From Fragum whitleyi (taxonomy: Eukaryota > Mollusca > Bivalvia > Cardiida > Cardiidae), in contig OX411559.1 of the NCBI GenBank assembly GCA_948146395.1, forward strand, positions 1,802,001 to 1,866,000: a DNA stretch of 64,000 bases. Reading direction: 5' to 3'. Below, one piece after another: positions 19,920 through 35,106 of the stretch; the first letter of the stretch is position 1, and every line of letters starts with the position of its first letter. The notes under the pieces are model-generated. The model did no database searches. It saw only the letters and a program-made list of their open reading frames with translations, and had not been told where the DNA came from. A program made the translations under genes and the position numbers.

Positions 19920-22579
19920 CAGTCAACTGGCCAATAGTGGATCACTAGTGAGAACTTTGTTGATTATTTTTCAAAGAAACGTGGCAGAATGCAGATTTTG
20001 GTCTTAGGAGGCAATAAAATTTGTACACTTTGAAGTGCAACATACATCTTTAGTCAATCTATCAAAACAGTTACATCGTGTGGGAAATAGTAGTATACGT
20101 AAATTAGCCATTTCCGGATCAATTTGGCCAATAGCGGATCACGTGATAAGATGACTCTGGGGGCTGTCTCAAAATAATTTTGACCTGTCATCACTGTCAA
20201 ACCAACATGTTTTCTTTGGTAAGAAGTAATTTTTATAATAATTTTGTCATTCCAATATTAATTGAGTAGGACAAACAAAATCATTGAGCAGACATTTATT
20301 TATTAAGCTCTTACAACACAAATTAACTAATAATCAACATATTGAAGGTTTAACCGTCTAAAAATGTATAAAACCAAAGGTTTTTATTTATTTCATCTAT
20401 CCAAACTTAAACTACGTTTTTAGACTGGTTTTTAGATTGCATCAATCTGAATTTGTAATATTCTATTAAATGCCTTCTGTGTAAGAAACATTGTAACAAA
20501 ATGTTACATGTAATCCTATCATTTTTCATTTTCCAATTCCTGATTTTTCAAACCCTAAAATTATCATTTGCTTCATTCAGAATCTACCCATTTACACATG
20601 ACACAATTTAGGGCTGGTTGAAATTTAAAAAAATAAGTACTGTACTGAAATTTTAAAGTATCACTTTTTTTAGTTATGGAAAATTGAAAATATGGACCTT
20701 TTCAGTTGAAACCATTGGAGAGAAATAGAAATCACTTGTTCACTTGCAACTAGAATGACAGTTCTAACCACCCACCTTTTACCAGACAAAATTTTCACTT
20801 CGTAACTACAGCTTGATCAAAGCAGTCGTTACGAGATTTTAGAATAACAACAACAGCATGTATTGTTAAAAAACTCTTCTTATTCTAGGTAGAAATTAGC
20901 ATGGGAAACAAAAAGTAATTTGTTAAAACCAAATCGTCATGTACACTTTGTTTTCCTGGCCCATGCCAAGTATGGTTCAGAAATCCATATATGTTTACAC
21001 TTATCCTTGCGGCAAATCATTTATTTTCTTTTGCGATATAGTGAATCTAAAATATTATTTAGAGCAGTTCTATTGCAGAACCTTCTGGTATTGTTTACTA
21101 AAGTGCCTTTAACTTATTTTCATGATGTATCTGTAACTGTATCAAATTTTGATAGAGGCTGCAGACAACTGGTGGGAAGTGATGGGGCCTTAAACATACT
21201 TGATGAAATAAAATCTTTAAAGAAATTGTGTGTGGCAAGCAACCGAGGCTTCTTTTACAGTCCTGTTTTCTTCTTTGAAAAAAGTATCTAAGTATCTTTA
21301 AATCATTAGAGTTGTAGATCGTTTGAAAATGATAAGATTATACCCCAAAAGCAATTACTTTTCTAACCACCATAATTTGGGCAATTTTTTTCTTAAAAAA
21401 ATTCAACACTTTTTTCCTCTGGTTTGATACATTTATGTTAGTAGAAAATCTGATATTTATGGCCAGATACTTCTGTAATCTCCTAACTACCACCTTTTTC
21501 ATTCAAGACGTAGATCTAGTTAAGGTATTTTTGGGAAAAAAAACCTACCAATGTTATAGCCCTTTAACATTTAGACCCAACGAACAATTTAAAACACTAT
21601 TCTTTTACAAAAAAATGAAAGTTCTTGTGAAAGACGAATACCCCAGAAAATGCCATTTTCATTACCTCGTCACATGAGGTTGACCTTGGTATCTGTAGAT
21701 GCGCACTTTTGAGATCTACATTATACCAACTATGAACATGGTATCTTGAATAACCTTGCAGTAATTGGCAATGTTAGGTTTTTTGGTTTTTTTTGTTAAG
21801 TGTTGCAGACAGACAGACGGAAAATGGTCAAGCAATATTATCCCGATCTTTCAATGTACTGGTATTAAAAAAAAACAAAAAAAAAAACAGCCAGATTTGC
21901 AAAACTTCTAGGAAATTTCATCAGCAACTGCTGTCAAACAACGACATTGCTTAACAGATAAATGATCTAAATATAGGTCATTTCTCAATTTAATAAAATG
22001 TTTTCAGAATAAATCAAAACCAGATTAGAATTGGGATTGATAAAATTTCTTATCATTTTTTCTTTAAGAACTTCAATATAATAAATCAAAATGCATAAGT
22101 AGCTAGATCTTTATAAAATATTTGGTTTGCTTTTTTTGAGACACCCCCTATGATGCGCACAGCTGATTCGCTAATGGCGAGTAAGGGTTGGGGATTGTTT
22201 CTTTTTATTGTACACAAAAAGGTGGATAAAACCATGCGAAAGCATAGAGAACCAACAATTTATGCCCCCTTTTCGTGGTTTCATCCACTATTTGAAGTCG
22301 TACTCGTTTACTCGCCTTCAATTTTGCAGACGAATTCCTTTCTTTGAAATTCCTATGACGTAATCTTTCAGTCGAACAGAAGCTTGACTAACGTTCCGTC
22401 GGTCAGAAGCACTACAACAACAATATAAACTGTCAAAATTTTGTTATGCTACGAAGAGATGGACAGTGTCTTGGGATAGAATATTAGTTTATTCCTCGGC
22501 ATTTGCAAGTGAAAGTAATTGAAGATGGAAATCAAAGTGATCCGCTATTGGTCATGATCCGCTATTGGCTAGTTGACTG
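19920..22579. mobile_element. 2.66-kb TA-flanked inverted-repeat transposon without recognisable transposase
   Basis: The left end is CAGTCAACTGGCCAATAG after TA (19918-19919). The right end is CTATTGGCTAGTTGACTG before TA (22580-22581). The motif GGCCAATAGYGGATCA is repeated inside both ends: at about 19928 and 20130 on the left, and twice in inverted form at 22540-22575. The interior has only short frames (the longest, 123 codons at 20920-21291, resembles nothing known). It may be a non-autonomous derivative of a Tc1/mariner-pogo type element, judged by TA and CAGT. Confidence 0.6.
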
Positions 22580-22840
22580 TATCATTCATTGTCTCAAAAT
22601 ACGCAAAATGAAAAATGTGATCATTCTGAGGAATCACATTTAAATTGTTATTTAATTATTCTAACTTAACTATCTATACACTGCCTAATTCCCCTTCAGG
22701 TATTTTCCTCTTCACCTAAATTATTGTGCATGTAAGCCTTTTGACCCTCCCTGTACTCTGAAAGTGAAGCTTTCATACCATTCAATGTCAATTTTCTTTC
22801 AAATGATATTTCATTAACCTTTCTATACATGAGTTGACGG

Positions 22841-22880
22841 GTGACGTCACGGGTCACATGATGGTTACATCCGGGTAATC
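22841..22880 (-). promoter_or_regulatory. Candidate CRE/ETS promoter cluster
   Basis: A perfect TGACGTCA (22842-22849) lies next to an ETS-like CCGGATGT on the - strand (about 22868-22875). It could be a TATA-less promoter for a 5' non-coding exon of MRNIP, but no transcript evidence links them. Confidence 0.2.
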
Positions 22881-22949
22881 GCTGTAGGCAGAAAGATCTA
22901 CCAGTTGCATACACAAATAGTAAAATATCCAATATTCAAGTTATTGGAT

Positions 22950-25900
22950 TGTACATTTCTAATGATTATTCCCTGTTGACAAAGGTGTCAAAATTTAGAT
23001 AAATCATCCAACCTTTTGATAATGCAGTTGTCATCACATGACATTGTCTGTGAAAAGAATACTTCTCGCCGAAAGATAATCACCCAGAAATGCAAATGAA
23101 TGCAAACAAATCGCTGTTGAGCAACTGATATATCGCGCATTCGACATGAATTAAGCTGTATTCATGTTTTTTGTTCACTCATAAACGAAATATAGTATAT
23201 CTTACCTATACTGAGCTGATTTGAGTTTCAATGCCGATTTTTCTTATCCCATTTCCGTTATTCATCCTGTCACAGAAATTTCAAACATTGGGAAAGGCTT
23301 TTATGGCCCTTTCCCTTATTTGCCTAAAAATTATTAATCCAATTATTAGTTTAATCTGTAAATTTTGAGAACACAACCTACTGTTGAAAACCTATTTGCT
23401 TCCGTAAAAAGTCTCCCGCACATTTAGAAAATTGGTTAATTTAAGATAATAAACGAATGTCGCAAAACACACGATCTGCCGACTTAACAGCTTTTCTAGT
23501 TAGATTGTAAAATCCTATCACAGAATTTTCATTATGCGACATAAAAATATTAGCAGCTATTAACACAAACATGTGTCATAAAGTTCGCTGTTTCTAACGC
23601 AATGATCCATACTACACGGCCGCGGAATCTCTTTCATCTGACCGTAACCGGATGGGCTTATCGATATTGCCCATGTCATAAAACAGTAGCCGCTAATCAC
23701 ACACTTGCATGTGTCATAAAGACAAACTTCTATACACGTGCCAGATTTTAATTGATCTGACCGTGACGATGCACACGCCACTGATTGATTGCTTTTATCT
23801 GGGCAAAACCTTTATCCATTCATTAGGCATAAAGTGTGAAGTTTCATTTGACAGAAATCTTTTAATGCCTTATCAGTCATAGATTAAGTTAAGCTTTTGA
23901 TAAAATATTTCATTTGAGATTCTATTTCAGCGGCGATAAATGAGGCCCACATGATTTTCAATTCTGAGCCGCGTTCATTTAGTAGATCGATCTTCCGTGT
24001 ACAAGCTGTTAACACTAATAGTTCTTCCTCAAATTTGAAAAAAAGGCCGGGATGATTTGTAATCAAATATTAGTTAGGCCTACTGCATATCTGAAACGCA
24101 GCGTTTGCTTCAGCGAGAAATGGAAGCCGCCAAATCCAAAATGTACTCCGAACCATTTTTCTATTTTGCTTTATGTAGTTCCCAATGAATAATAAGAGGG
24201 TAAAAATCGCATTTTAACGGGTAGGAAAGAAATCGAAGTCTACGTAATTTCTTGATTTGTTAGAGATGTGATCGTCCTTTGTAAATCTTCGTTTTTTACC
24301 CCGACCAGACGACAAAAAAATAATCTTGAAATTGAAAGCGTTGGTGGCGAACATCGCAATACAGCCTGATTAAAAAGGATTTGCGATGTTCTGTTGCTCA
24401 ACGACGACTTAAACTACATTTCAAAAACAAAAATATAAAATGAATGTGAGGAAAAATAAGTAGAAAGTTCTGAAATTCTGGCGAGTGAACGAATTAACGT
24501 TACAATGCACTTTTTCCGCAAACGTTGTTTAACCAGAGTCATCTTAAACTCGGTAAAATTACTTTATTGGAAAGGGTTAATGAATTTTACTTATTCATCT
24601 TACGTTTACCCCAATAACATTTTACACGTATGACCATTTCGTCTGATTTTACCCTTGAAAACGGCGCGAATACGGATACAACAGATCTCGATCGGCTGTA
24701 GTTACGAAGTTTTATTCTACTTGACGCCGTGAACCGATTAATCTGAGTCAAACTTTTGTATGTAGTTCATGGCATACAAATTCATTACGTTATGGAAAGC
24801 GGTAAGGAAAGTTAATTTTTTCAAGAGGCCGATGCAAAAAGGGGTTCAAGGGATTCAAACGAATCCCCATCTTTAGCATAGTTGTTTCATTTTTACACAG
24901 AAAATCAAACAAAACTTTGTAATACTAGGAAAACGAATCTTCTCTCACTTTTTTGTACATTAGTACCACTTTCATAGAAATCCTTCATCCATCGCCGTTT
25001 TCATCCAACTTTCTATAAAAATCTTAAAATGTAACTATTTCTGGGTTTGTTTACAGAAACGGTGCAACTACAGCTTTGTCAGAACTTTCATGAGTGCTGT
25101 AGACTGAGTTACGGATGTTTGAAAACCTAAACACTTACTATGTTTCATACATAATTTTCAACTTTCTTCATGAATGACGTGAAAATTGACAAAAAAGAAA
25201 ACATCAAGTCTACAAAGGAAGAATATTTGCGCTAAACCACGGACACGTGTTTAAGAGTCCCTCGAGCAAAATTGCGCAACTCGAGCGTCTATCTAAGACA
25301 GATCCTAGGCCATGTTTATTTAAAGATTCTAGGTTACAATCTTTCTAAACAAATACATTATCTAAAGAGACAGAAAACTAATTCTAAATAGCTAAAAGAT
25401 CTATCCTCGATGGCAACTTCGTTCAATAAGTCGGACGAAATAGTCTAATCTCGGGAAGCTTATAAAGGGCTATTACGTAAGAGATTCTTTAAATATTGAT
25501 TGATCATTAACGGGAAACATTTGTACAAATAATATTTAATTTTCTTTTAATCTGAAATTTAAATGAACGGTTGATTTTGAACCAGTTTTAATCGTCTGCT
25601 CGCATAGAGATCTGACTCTTTCTGCCTACCAGTAATGCGCATGCGCAGGAAATTCTCAATATAAACAATAACAATCAACTCTCCTATAAATTTTGGTATT
25701 ATTCCGATGGTAAAATCATCATCAAATCCCCTCAAATAACTGCTAGTTGGCCTTACAAAAATTTGTATTGCCTCCTCAGTTATTATGCATCTGAAAGAAA
25801 CTCTGTCAACTCAGCCTGTATATAAATTATATAGTGTTTAGGCTAGTAGACGGATATATAAGCACACCTTTCAGATAGTTAATATTATTAAAAACCTTTT

Positions 25901-26755
25901 GAACGAGTGATTATTAATTAATTATTTAATGTTTAACAATTATTAAAATAGCACATAAGGTGCCCAAAATATCTACATTGCATCGTCATACATGTACCTA
26001 TATAATATATAAACAGGCCGAGTTGACGGGTCGAGTTTACGGGCCGAGTAATTCACAGGCCGAGTTAACTGTGAACCATACACATGACCAATTTTACCAC
26101 AGAGAGGAGGTAGCAATAAATAATGCATTGCGAGAGATTAATTCAATGAACCATATGCAATACCTCCAAAAATTGAATGACAACACTCACAGTATAAAAC
26201 ATTTAAATAAAAAAAAAAAAAAAACACTTTTGTCAGTTTTTATTGGGTTCGAATGCAGGCGGGACCGATAGAATTATTAGTCTAGAATATTTTTGGAATT
26301 TCCTCTATAGACTGGTCACTTATGAAGGTGTGGTATATCAACTCACAAAGACTGGAACGTAAATGCTTCTAAATGAACTAGAAGAAGTAAGAAAAATACA
26401 TAAAAACGCAAAGATAAGAGATGGACAAATCATTATACCTACAAAGAATATGAACACAAAAGACAAATCTGGGGGAACACCTTGAACAAGAAGAAAGAAG
26501 ACACACAACACGGTACCTACCAAGCAAAATCTAATGACTTAAATCATTCCACTAATAGTTCATGTGATTTCATGGACTCTACATTAATTGACCCAGATAT
26601 GACATTTGCAGGGGGATAACAGCTAGCCAAATATCCCACAACAAGAAAGAAAATCAACAGAATTAGCAAATTAAAATGTTTAATTTTAATCATGTAAATA
26701 CGAACGGAGTGAACAACCACACAGCTAGCTGCAATAATGTACCCCTCTCTCTGAT
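22950..26755. other. Largely unique intergenic DNA
   Basis: Only scattered signals are seen. A perfect 11-bp-arm hairpin GAACATCGCAA/TTGCGATGTTC lies at 24349-24391. An NRF1-like TGCGCATGCGCA lies at 25636-25647. A poly(A) run at about 26206-26222 could mark the end of a retroposed sequence. 26280-26755 may be the decayed 5' part of the retrotransposon that follows. No spliced gene was supported. Confidence 0.35.
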
Positions 26756-28342
26756 ATGCTGCCGGTCGAGGGCCCATCCCACATCAGACTACCAAAAGGG
26801 ATGGGGGTACGTTATCGCAACTACCACACAGCTAGAAATACCTTAAAAATTTTGTACACAAATGCAGATTGTCTTACCAATAAAATAGAAGAATTGAAGA
26901 CCTTTATCTCTTTGAAAAACCCTGACATTGTAGCTATAACAGAAATAAAACCAAAGAACAACATACTTGATCTCTCCGAAGCAAATTACATGGTAGAGGG
27001 CTACAATCATTATACCAACTTGGATACTGGAAAAAGAGGTGTAATAATCTACACTAAAGATAGCATCTTGGTTGATCGGGCGGCAATAATTAGTTCTGAA
27101 ATTGAATCTGTATGGATGAAAATAAAACTACTTAATAGGGACTCTCTTTTAATTGGATGTGTCTACAGAAGCCCAAATTCAAGTATAAATAGTTCATCTG
27201 AGCTTGCTAACATATTTGAGAGAGCGAACAATAGTGGTTGTTCACACATATGTATATTAGGTGACTTTGATTTTAAAGAAATAGACTGGAGAACATGTGA
27301 AACAAATGTTAGTGAATCACATCCAGCTTCTTTGTTTTTAGAGATGTTACAAGATAACTATTTAATGCAGCATGTAACAGAACCAACCAGATTCCATGAA
27401 GGTCAAACACCATCGTTAATTGATCTGGTCATTACAAATGAAGAACACATGATAAACAAAATTCAACACTTAACAAGTCTCGGAAAGAGCAATCATATAA
27501 TCCTGGAAATAGACTTTACTTGCTACACAGATGAAGTGGTTAAGACAACAAACATCAAACGTAATTACTTCAAAGGTGATTACCACAAAATTAGGAACGA
27601 ATTAAAGAGTATTACCTGGGATACTTTATTATCCATCCCAAGCGCTTCAGAATGTTGGAATGTCTTTGTCGATAAACTAAATTTAATAATTGAAGACAAC
27701 ATACCAGTGTACAGACACAGTCCAAAGTTCAGCCAGAAGCCCCCATACATTAACCAGGACACTCGTAAAGATCTCAAACAAAAACAACGCTCATGGTCCA
27801 AATATCTTCATTGTAAATCAACTGCAAACTATGAAAAATATAAAACTGCAAGAAACAAGGCTACAGAATCAATAAGAAAAGCCAAATACAACTACGAAAA
27901 GGACCTTACTCAAAATATTAACTCAAACAGCAAACTTTTCTGGAAATATGTTCGTTCACAAACCAAAACAAAGTCATCAATCTGTTCAATCAAAGATAAC
28001 AATGGACATTTTGTGGAATCAGATACTGAAAAAGCCAACATTTTCAACAGGTATTTTGCAAGTGTCTTTAAAGAGGATAACCTGGTTACCACCATGAACA
28101 TCGGGGAAAAACGAACAGAAAAAATCCTAGGTGATATCGAAATAAGTAACATGGATGTTATGAAAGCCCTAAACAGTTTAAAACCAAACAAATCCCCAGG
28201 TCCAGACAAACTACACCCAAAACTACTGTTAGAATGCAAGGAAGAACTTTGCTGCCCCCTTAAAGAAATATTCAACAAATCCCTAAGAAATGCAGAAGTC
28301 CCCAATCGATGGAAAAATGCAGATGTCGTCCCTATCTTTAAA
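26756..28342 (+). pseudogene. Retrotransposon ORF2, endonuclease and N-terminal RT part
   Basis: 529 codons. Residues ~30-260 form an exonuclease-endonuclease-phosphatase domain (LYTNADCLTNKIEEL, NPDIVAITE, GVIIYTKD, ILGDFDFKEIDW, SLIDLVIT, KSNHIILEIDF), which nicks target DNA. A linker with YEKDLTQNI..FWKYVRSQTK follows, then the start of the RT domain (LKPNKSPGPDKLHPKLL, WKNADVVPIFK). Two active-site positions differ from the usual: GDFD for GDFN, and SNH for SDH. The frame stops only because the SINE at 28343 interrupts it. Confidence 0.8.
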
Positions 28343-28621
28343 TGATTGATTGATTGAATGGAGTTTAACGCCGTTTTCAACATTATTTCAGTTATATCGC
28401 GGCGGCTGGAGCACCTAACAATGGATTCCTGGTATTTCTGTCACCAGTACAACCATCACATTCTTTCCTAGCCTCCAGCCACTATCTCACATAGGTCTAC
28501 GATTATCAACCGATTGGTGAGAGACAAATAGTCGGAAAGAATGAGTGCCGCTGTCGGGGATCGAACCCGCGAACTCTAGATTGACAGTCCGACGCGCTAC
28601 CAACTGCGCTATGACGGCGGC
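28343..28621 (-). mobile_element. tRNA-headed SINE, copy 2, with 14-bp target duplication
   Basis: 279 bp inserted into the RT frame. The duplicated target TCCCTATCTTTAAA is at 28329-28342 and 28622-28635. On the - strand the head carries A and B boxes (TAGCGCAGTTGGTAGCGC, GGGTTCGATCCCC), and the 3' tail is (CAAT)n at 28344-28357. This is the cleanest copy of the family and defines its ends. Confidence 0.9.
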
Positions 28622-28782
28622 TCCCTATCTTTAAAACAGGAGACAAACACAAACCAGAGAATTATAGACCGATAAGCCTCAATCCAATCTGTTCAAATTT
28701 ACTCCAAAAAATCATCAACGAAAAGATTATAGAATATATGACAACAAATGAACTATTTGCTAAAGAACAGTTTGGGTTTGTA
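28622..28782 (+). pseudogene. Retrotransposon RT, middle block
   Basis: Continues the RT frame after the SINE: TGDKHKPENYRPISL (the NYRPISL motif) and EQFGFV. It is cut at a TA dinucleotide (28781-28782) by the next insertion. The frame is open throughout. Confidence 0.75.
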
Positions 28783-30175
28783 CGAGGGTTGTCCCAAGAA
28801 TTCGTGAACTTTTACGATAACTTTTATTTGGAACGTCCGATAAAACTAAAAATTACCAGTAATGTGGACGAATCATTTTCCTTTATTCTGGTGTGACTAC
28901 AGATGGCTATTTTCAATACTCGCGAAGATATGAATTAAAACATAACACTAGTAAATGGGTATCGGCGCACGCTATTAACGTCGTTTTATAATACGTGAAA
29001 CGTCGTTTCAAAACTGAACCACTTACTATCAACATAGCGTTCTTTCCGGCCCTATATACTTGTTACAAAGAATAGATTTTTGTTGTGCATTCAATCAGAT
29101 GTTTGATTTCAAACCATTTTCCCCAATCTTTTACTTGGATACGCACTATCGTATTTTTTTAACCCGACAATGGGCGAATTGAATAAATGTTGATGTTTTT
29201 TTTTTTATATTGCAAATCGCTTCATCTTTAGACATTTCAAAATAGGAACTTTTCATGTTTTGTACGCACAGGAAATTAATATTTTGGTTTGTTTTGAATA
29301 CCTTAGTATTACACTACCACTACCTTAGTTCATCGAGATAGACCCACCAAAGAAATATAGGATTTCGTGGAAAACGCTTCCGAGTCCCATTTGCTGCCAA
29401 AAGTGCATGCATATTTCTTTAAAATCTCGATACCTATCGTTCATTTGCACGACTCATATCAGACTACACACTGCTGATTTACTTACATGTATTCGCGGTT
29501 TCTGTATCCCACCAGGCGTTCTGATTGACGTCGCCGAAAATGTCTTTTATTTATTTATCGACGCTTCTCGCACAAGTTCTTCCTAGCTTGATCTTGTTTT
29601 TCTGACATTCTTTATGTCAATTTCACTTTTACTCCTCGTTTATCCGTAAAAAAGTGTATGCGCCACAAATAGTTACGGTTATTCCTTGTTTCGAATTTTT
29701 TTATGGTCTGTATAGGGCTTATTTCGCGATTCAGACCTAATTATGAACGAATTTGTGCGCCGAGCGTTCCGTTGACGTCGCCATTTTCACGCCGTTTGAC
29801 TTGCACTCGGACAAAACAAAACGTCATAACTGCGCACTGCGTAATGTCATTTGTATGAAAATACACATACGTGAACTCCAGAATAATCTGCTTTCAGCAA
29901 TGGTTTTATATCAAACTCAGGGTGAATATTGAAATAAATGGCGTTCAAACTTCTACCATATAAGATTCGTAAGTTATAAATTTGACGTGCGCCGACTACC
30001 CCTACCGAATGTGTCTTTTAAAGCTTTATTTCTCAACATGACTATAACAAAATCGTAAAACCTTTACCAATCTATTGCAAATTAACGTGTGTTGTAAACT
30101 TAAGAGTTTTATTTAAATCGAACGCTGGATTTTTGAATAATCGAAAAAGTTCACGAATTTCTGGGACAACCCTCG
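28783..30175. mobile_element. 1.39-kb TA-flanked inverted-repeat element (mariner-like ends)
   Basis: The inverted ends start CGAGGGTTGTCCCA and continue to ATTCGTGAACTTTT, about 36 bp with a few mismatches. TA is present on both sides (28781-28782, 30176-30177). The size and CGAGGGTTGTCC ends suit mariner, but no frame over 60 codons lies inside and no DDE-type motif was recognised. I call it non-autonomous or fully decayed. A similar end word (acgagggatgatccagaag) lies at about 62889. Confidence 0.75.
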
Positions 30176-30177
30176 TA

Positions 30178-31460
30178 AAAGGGAAATCTTGCCAGTTACA
30201 GCTTTTGGAATCATTGGAGGACTGGTCTTCGTCAGTAGACAACTCTATTGAAACTGATGTCATATTTTATGACTTCAGTAAGGCATTTGACACTATCTCA
30301 CATAAAAAGTTGCTTGAGAAACTACAGACTTACGGCATAACTAACAACATATACCATTGGATAGAAAACTTCCTTCAAAATAGATACCAAGAAGTAATTG
30401 TCAACAACTGTAGATCAGAGAGGCAACGAGTCACTAGTGGAGTACCACAAGGAAGAGTATTGGGTCCCACCCTTTTCCTTATTTTTATTAATGACCTACC
30501 CGAAAAAAACAATACGAAGGTGAAGTTGTTTGCAGACGACACAAAAACTTACGTAGAATTGAAGAGTGAAGATGACCTTGTCAACTTACAAAAAACAACA
30601 GATACATTCTGCAAATGGTCAAAAACTTGGGGGCTTGACTTTAACTCAAACAAGTGCAAAAGACTACGTATTGGAAAAAGTAATCCAACAGGAAAATACC
30701 TTTTGACAATAAAAGAAAATAAAAAAGAAGAAATCATAAACGTTACCGAAGAAAAAGACTTAGGAGTAATAATCGACAAAAACCTACACTTCAACACCCA
30801 CATACAGTCCAAAATTATAAAAGCAAACCAGAACCTTGGAATCATAAGAAGGAACTTCAAATGCATTGACAAAACCATATTTCTTCACCTATACAAAGCT
30901 CTTGTTAGACCCCACCTTGAATATGCCAGCCCTGTATGGTCGCCATATCTAAAAAAAAAAAAAACATAAAAAAGCCATTGAGGATGTACAACGTAGGGCC
31001 ACAAAAATTATACCGAGTTTAAAAACATTAAGCTACAACCAACGACTTCTTAGCCTGGGTTTACCATCATTAGAATACAGGAGAGAAAGAGCTGACATCA
31101 TCCAGGTGTACAAACTGGTCCACAGAATCGATAAAACTAACACAAAGTTGATCAATGTGGCAGAAAAAAAATCAATACAAGGGGAAATACATACAAAATT
31201 TTCAAAAAAAGGTTCAATACAGAAGCAAGAAAAAATTCTTTCAGTAATCGGGTAGTTGATACTTGGAATTCTTTAAGCAACGATGTAGTAACATCCCCAA
31301 ATATTAATACGTTCAAAAGTAGACTAAACAACCATTGGAAAAACCACTATCTAAAGTTCACTCCAAGCTGCTACAGCACCTATACAAACAGTCAACAAAC
31401 ACGAAGAGATGGACCTCAGAGACTTACCCTCGGTCCAAGGAAGGTAAATTAAGGTAAATT
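30178..31460 (+). pseudogene. Retrotransposon RT, catalytic block and C-terminus
   Basis: The frame resumes directly after the TA site. It shows FYDFSKAFDTISHKKLL, TSGVPQGRVLGPTLF and FADD (30529-30540, catalytic aspartates), then the thumb region (EEKDLGVIIDKNL, YKALVRPHLEYASPVWSPY). The long frame ends at 30969 in a run of A; past it, in another frame, IEDVQRRATK and LGLPSLEYRRERAD follow, so one indel broke it. The block ends in the tandem tail at 31441-31460. Confidence 0.8.
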
Positions 31461-31564
31461 AACCCTTCGATACCGCAATGAACTTATATACTCTTTGCCA
31501 TACTAACGGTGGTTTTGATGCAAATCTTCTGTGTTTAAGAATACCTCGATTTTTTTTTTTTTTT

Positions 31565-34024
<2,460 letters not shown>

Positions 34025-34444
34025 TAGTCAAGGAAACATTGTGAGAAAAAGAAAAAATACTTAAAACAAGTAATTTTTCCATTTATATTATATTTTATCT
34101 TGTCTGGTCGGTACTTCTTCTTTGAATTTGATAAGTCTGTTAAATATCGTCTGCAATTCTTGTCCTATGACGTGACGTCTTATGAAAACTTGGGCGATTC
34201 ACATCAAGCGGTTGGAAATGAAAGGGTTTCTTTTAAAATCACGACATTCAATATACGATGACAAAATTGGACTTTTTATTATCGGAGATGAAATAACAGG
34301 GTTTGAATATTTTCAATTAAAATTATCGATTTTTGGTTATTTGTACAGCAAATATCATCTTATAAAATACATTATAGACCCATGTAAGATGTCAATTGAG
34401 CGTATCGATATTCATACAGGTGCATAGCTAGATACTTATCTGAA
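34025..34444. other. Intergenic, nothing recognised
   Basis: A+T-rich flank. A frame of 81 codons (34182-34427) has no recognisable motif or splice context. Confidence 0.3.
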
Positions 34445-35106
34445 CTTATGGTTTAATGTCGCTTTAAGCAGTTGTTCATTCATATTGCGGTGGCTGGATC
34501 ATCTAACCATGGATTTCTGATAATCCTCTTAGAATTGCTACTTCGTTATACTTTCCCAGCACCCAGCTGCTGCTCGTCTCATATATGTTTACAACTACTG
34601 TAAGTAACCTCATGAAATTGACATTCACCACAATCACAACTATTCTAAAACACTCAAACAAACCAATCCAAAACGCTCCAAAAAATCTAGAAAAGGTAAG
34701 ATCAACAACTACATTCCAAACAAATATATCTAGAAAAAAATGCGATTTCACAGATATGTTCTTGTGATTTGTTCTTGAAGAAATAGGAAGCTATCCATAA
34801 CGTGTATCTATATTTTATTAGAGGGAGGTAATAAATATCGCTAAATTTGTTCATCCTGAACAAAATTAGCGATATTGTATTACCACCTTTGTTTTCACTC
34901 AAAACTCACTCCTCCAACTCATTTAATTTAATCCCCAAATTATTCAAGAATATTTCACCTTGTCAATTTCACGATGTTTGTTTACTGTAACTGCTCATTA
35001 GCCGGAGGCAAATATCGGAAAGCCGGAATGTATCTCTGCCGGGGATCGAACCAAAGACTTACGAGTGGGAGACCGACGTGTTTCAACCAGATCTATGACC
35101 GCGGCT
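34445..35106 (-). mobile_element. tRNA-headed SINE, copy 3, interrupted by a MITE
   Basis: The body (gtggctggatcatctaacc) lies at 34455-34596 and the head (ccggggatcgaacc .. tatgaccgcggc) at 34995-35106. They are separated by ~400 bp of another element. Aligning to copy 2 shows the SINE is continuous across the gap. It is more diverged than copies 1 and 2. Confidence 0.6.
34597..34994 (+). mobile_element. MITE with CATGAAATTGACA ends, copy 2, inside the SINE
   Basis: The ends actgtaagtaacctcatgaa and tttcacgatgtttgtttact are inverted. A central hairpin of ~27-bp arms starts gggaggtaataaatatcgc. It matches 11978-12265. Exact borders are uncertain because the flanks read actgtaa on both sides. 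Confidence 0.55.

Larger units (their letters stand above)
26756..31460 (+). mobile_element. CR1/L2-like non-LTR retrotransposon, split by two insertions
   Basis: One element in three blocks (26756-28342, 28622-28782, 30178-31460), separated by a SINE and a TA-flanked DNA element. It encodes an endonuclease plus reverse transcriptase ORF. The 3' tail is aaggtaaatt repeated twice (31441-31460), a short tandem tail of the kind found in CR1/L2 elements. The 5' UTR and any ORF1 are not recognised. A frame break lies in a poly(A) run at about 30950-30965. Confidence 0.8.

Noticed and set aside
20920..21291. 123-codon frame
   Set aside because: It lies inside the 2.66-kb TIR element, has no recognisable motif or splice signals, and composition is like random A+T-rich DNA.
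20795..24720. Large element bounded by cttcgtaactacagc and its inverse
   Set aside because: It would cross the right border of the well-supported element ending at 22579; the words are halves of the ACTACAGCTT foldback family.
27910..28383. 157-codon frame on the - strand
   Set aside because: It is antisense to the retrotransposon ORF and runs into the SINE.
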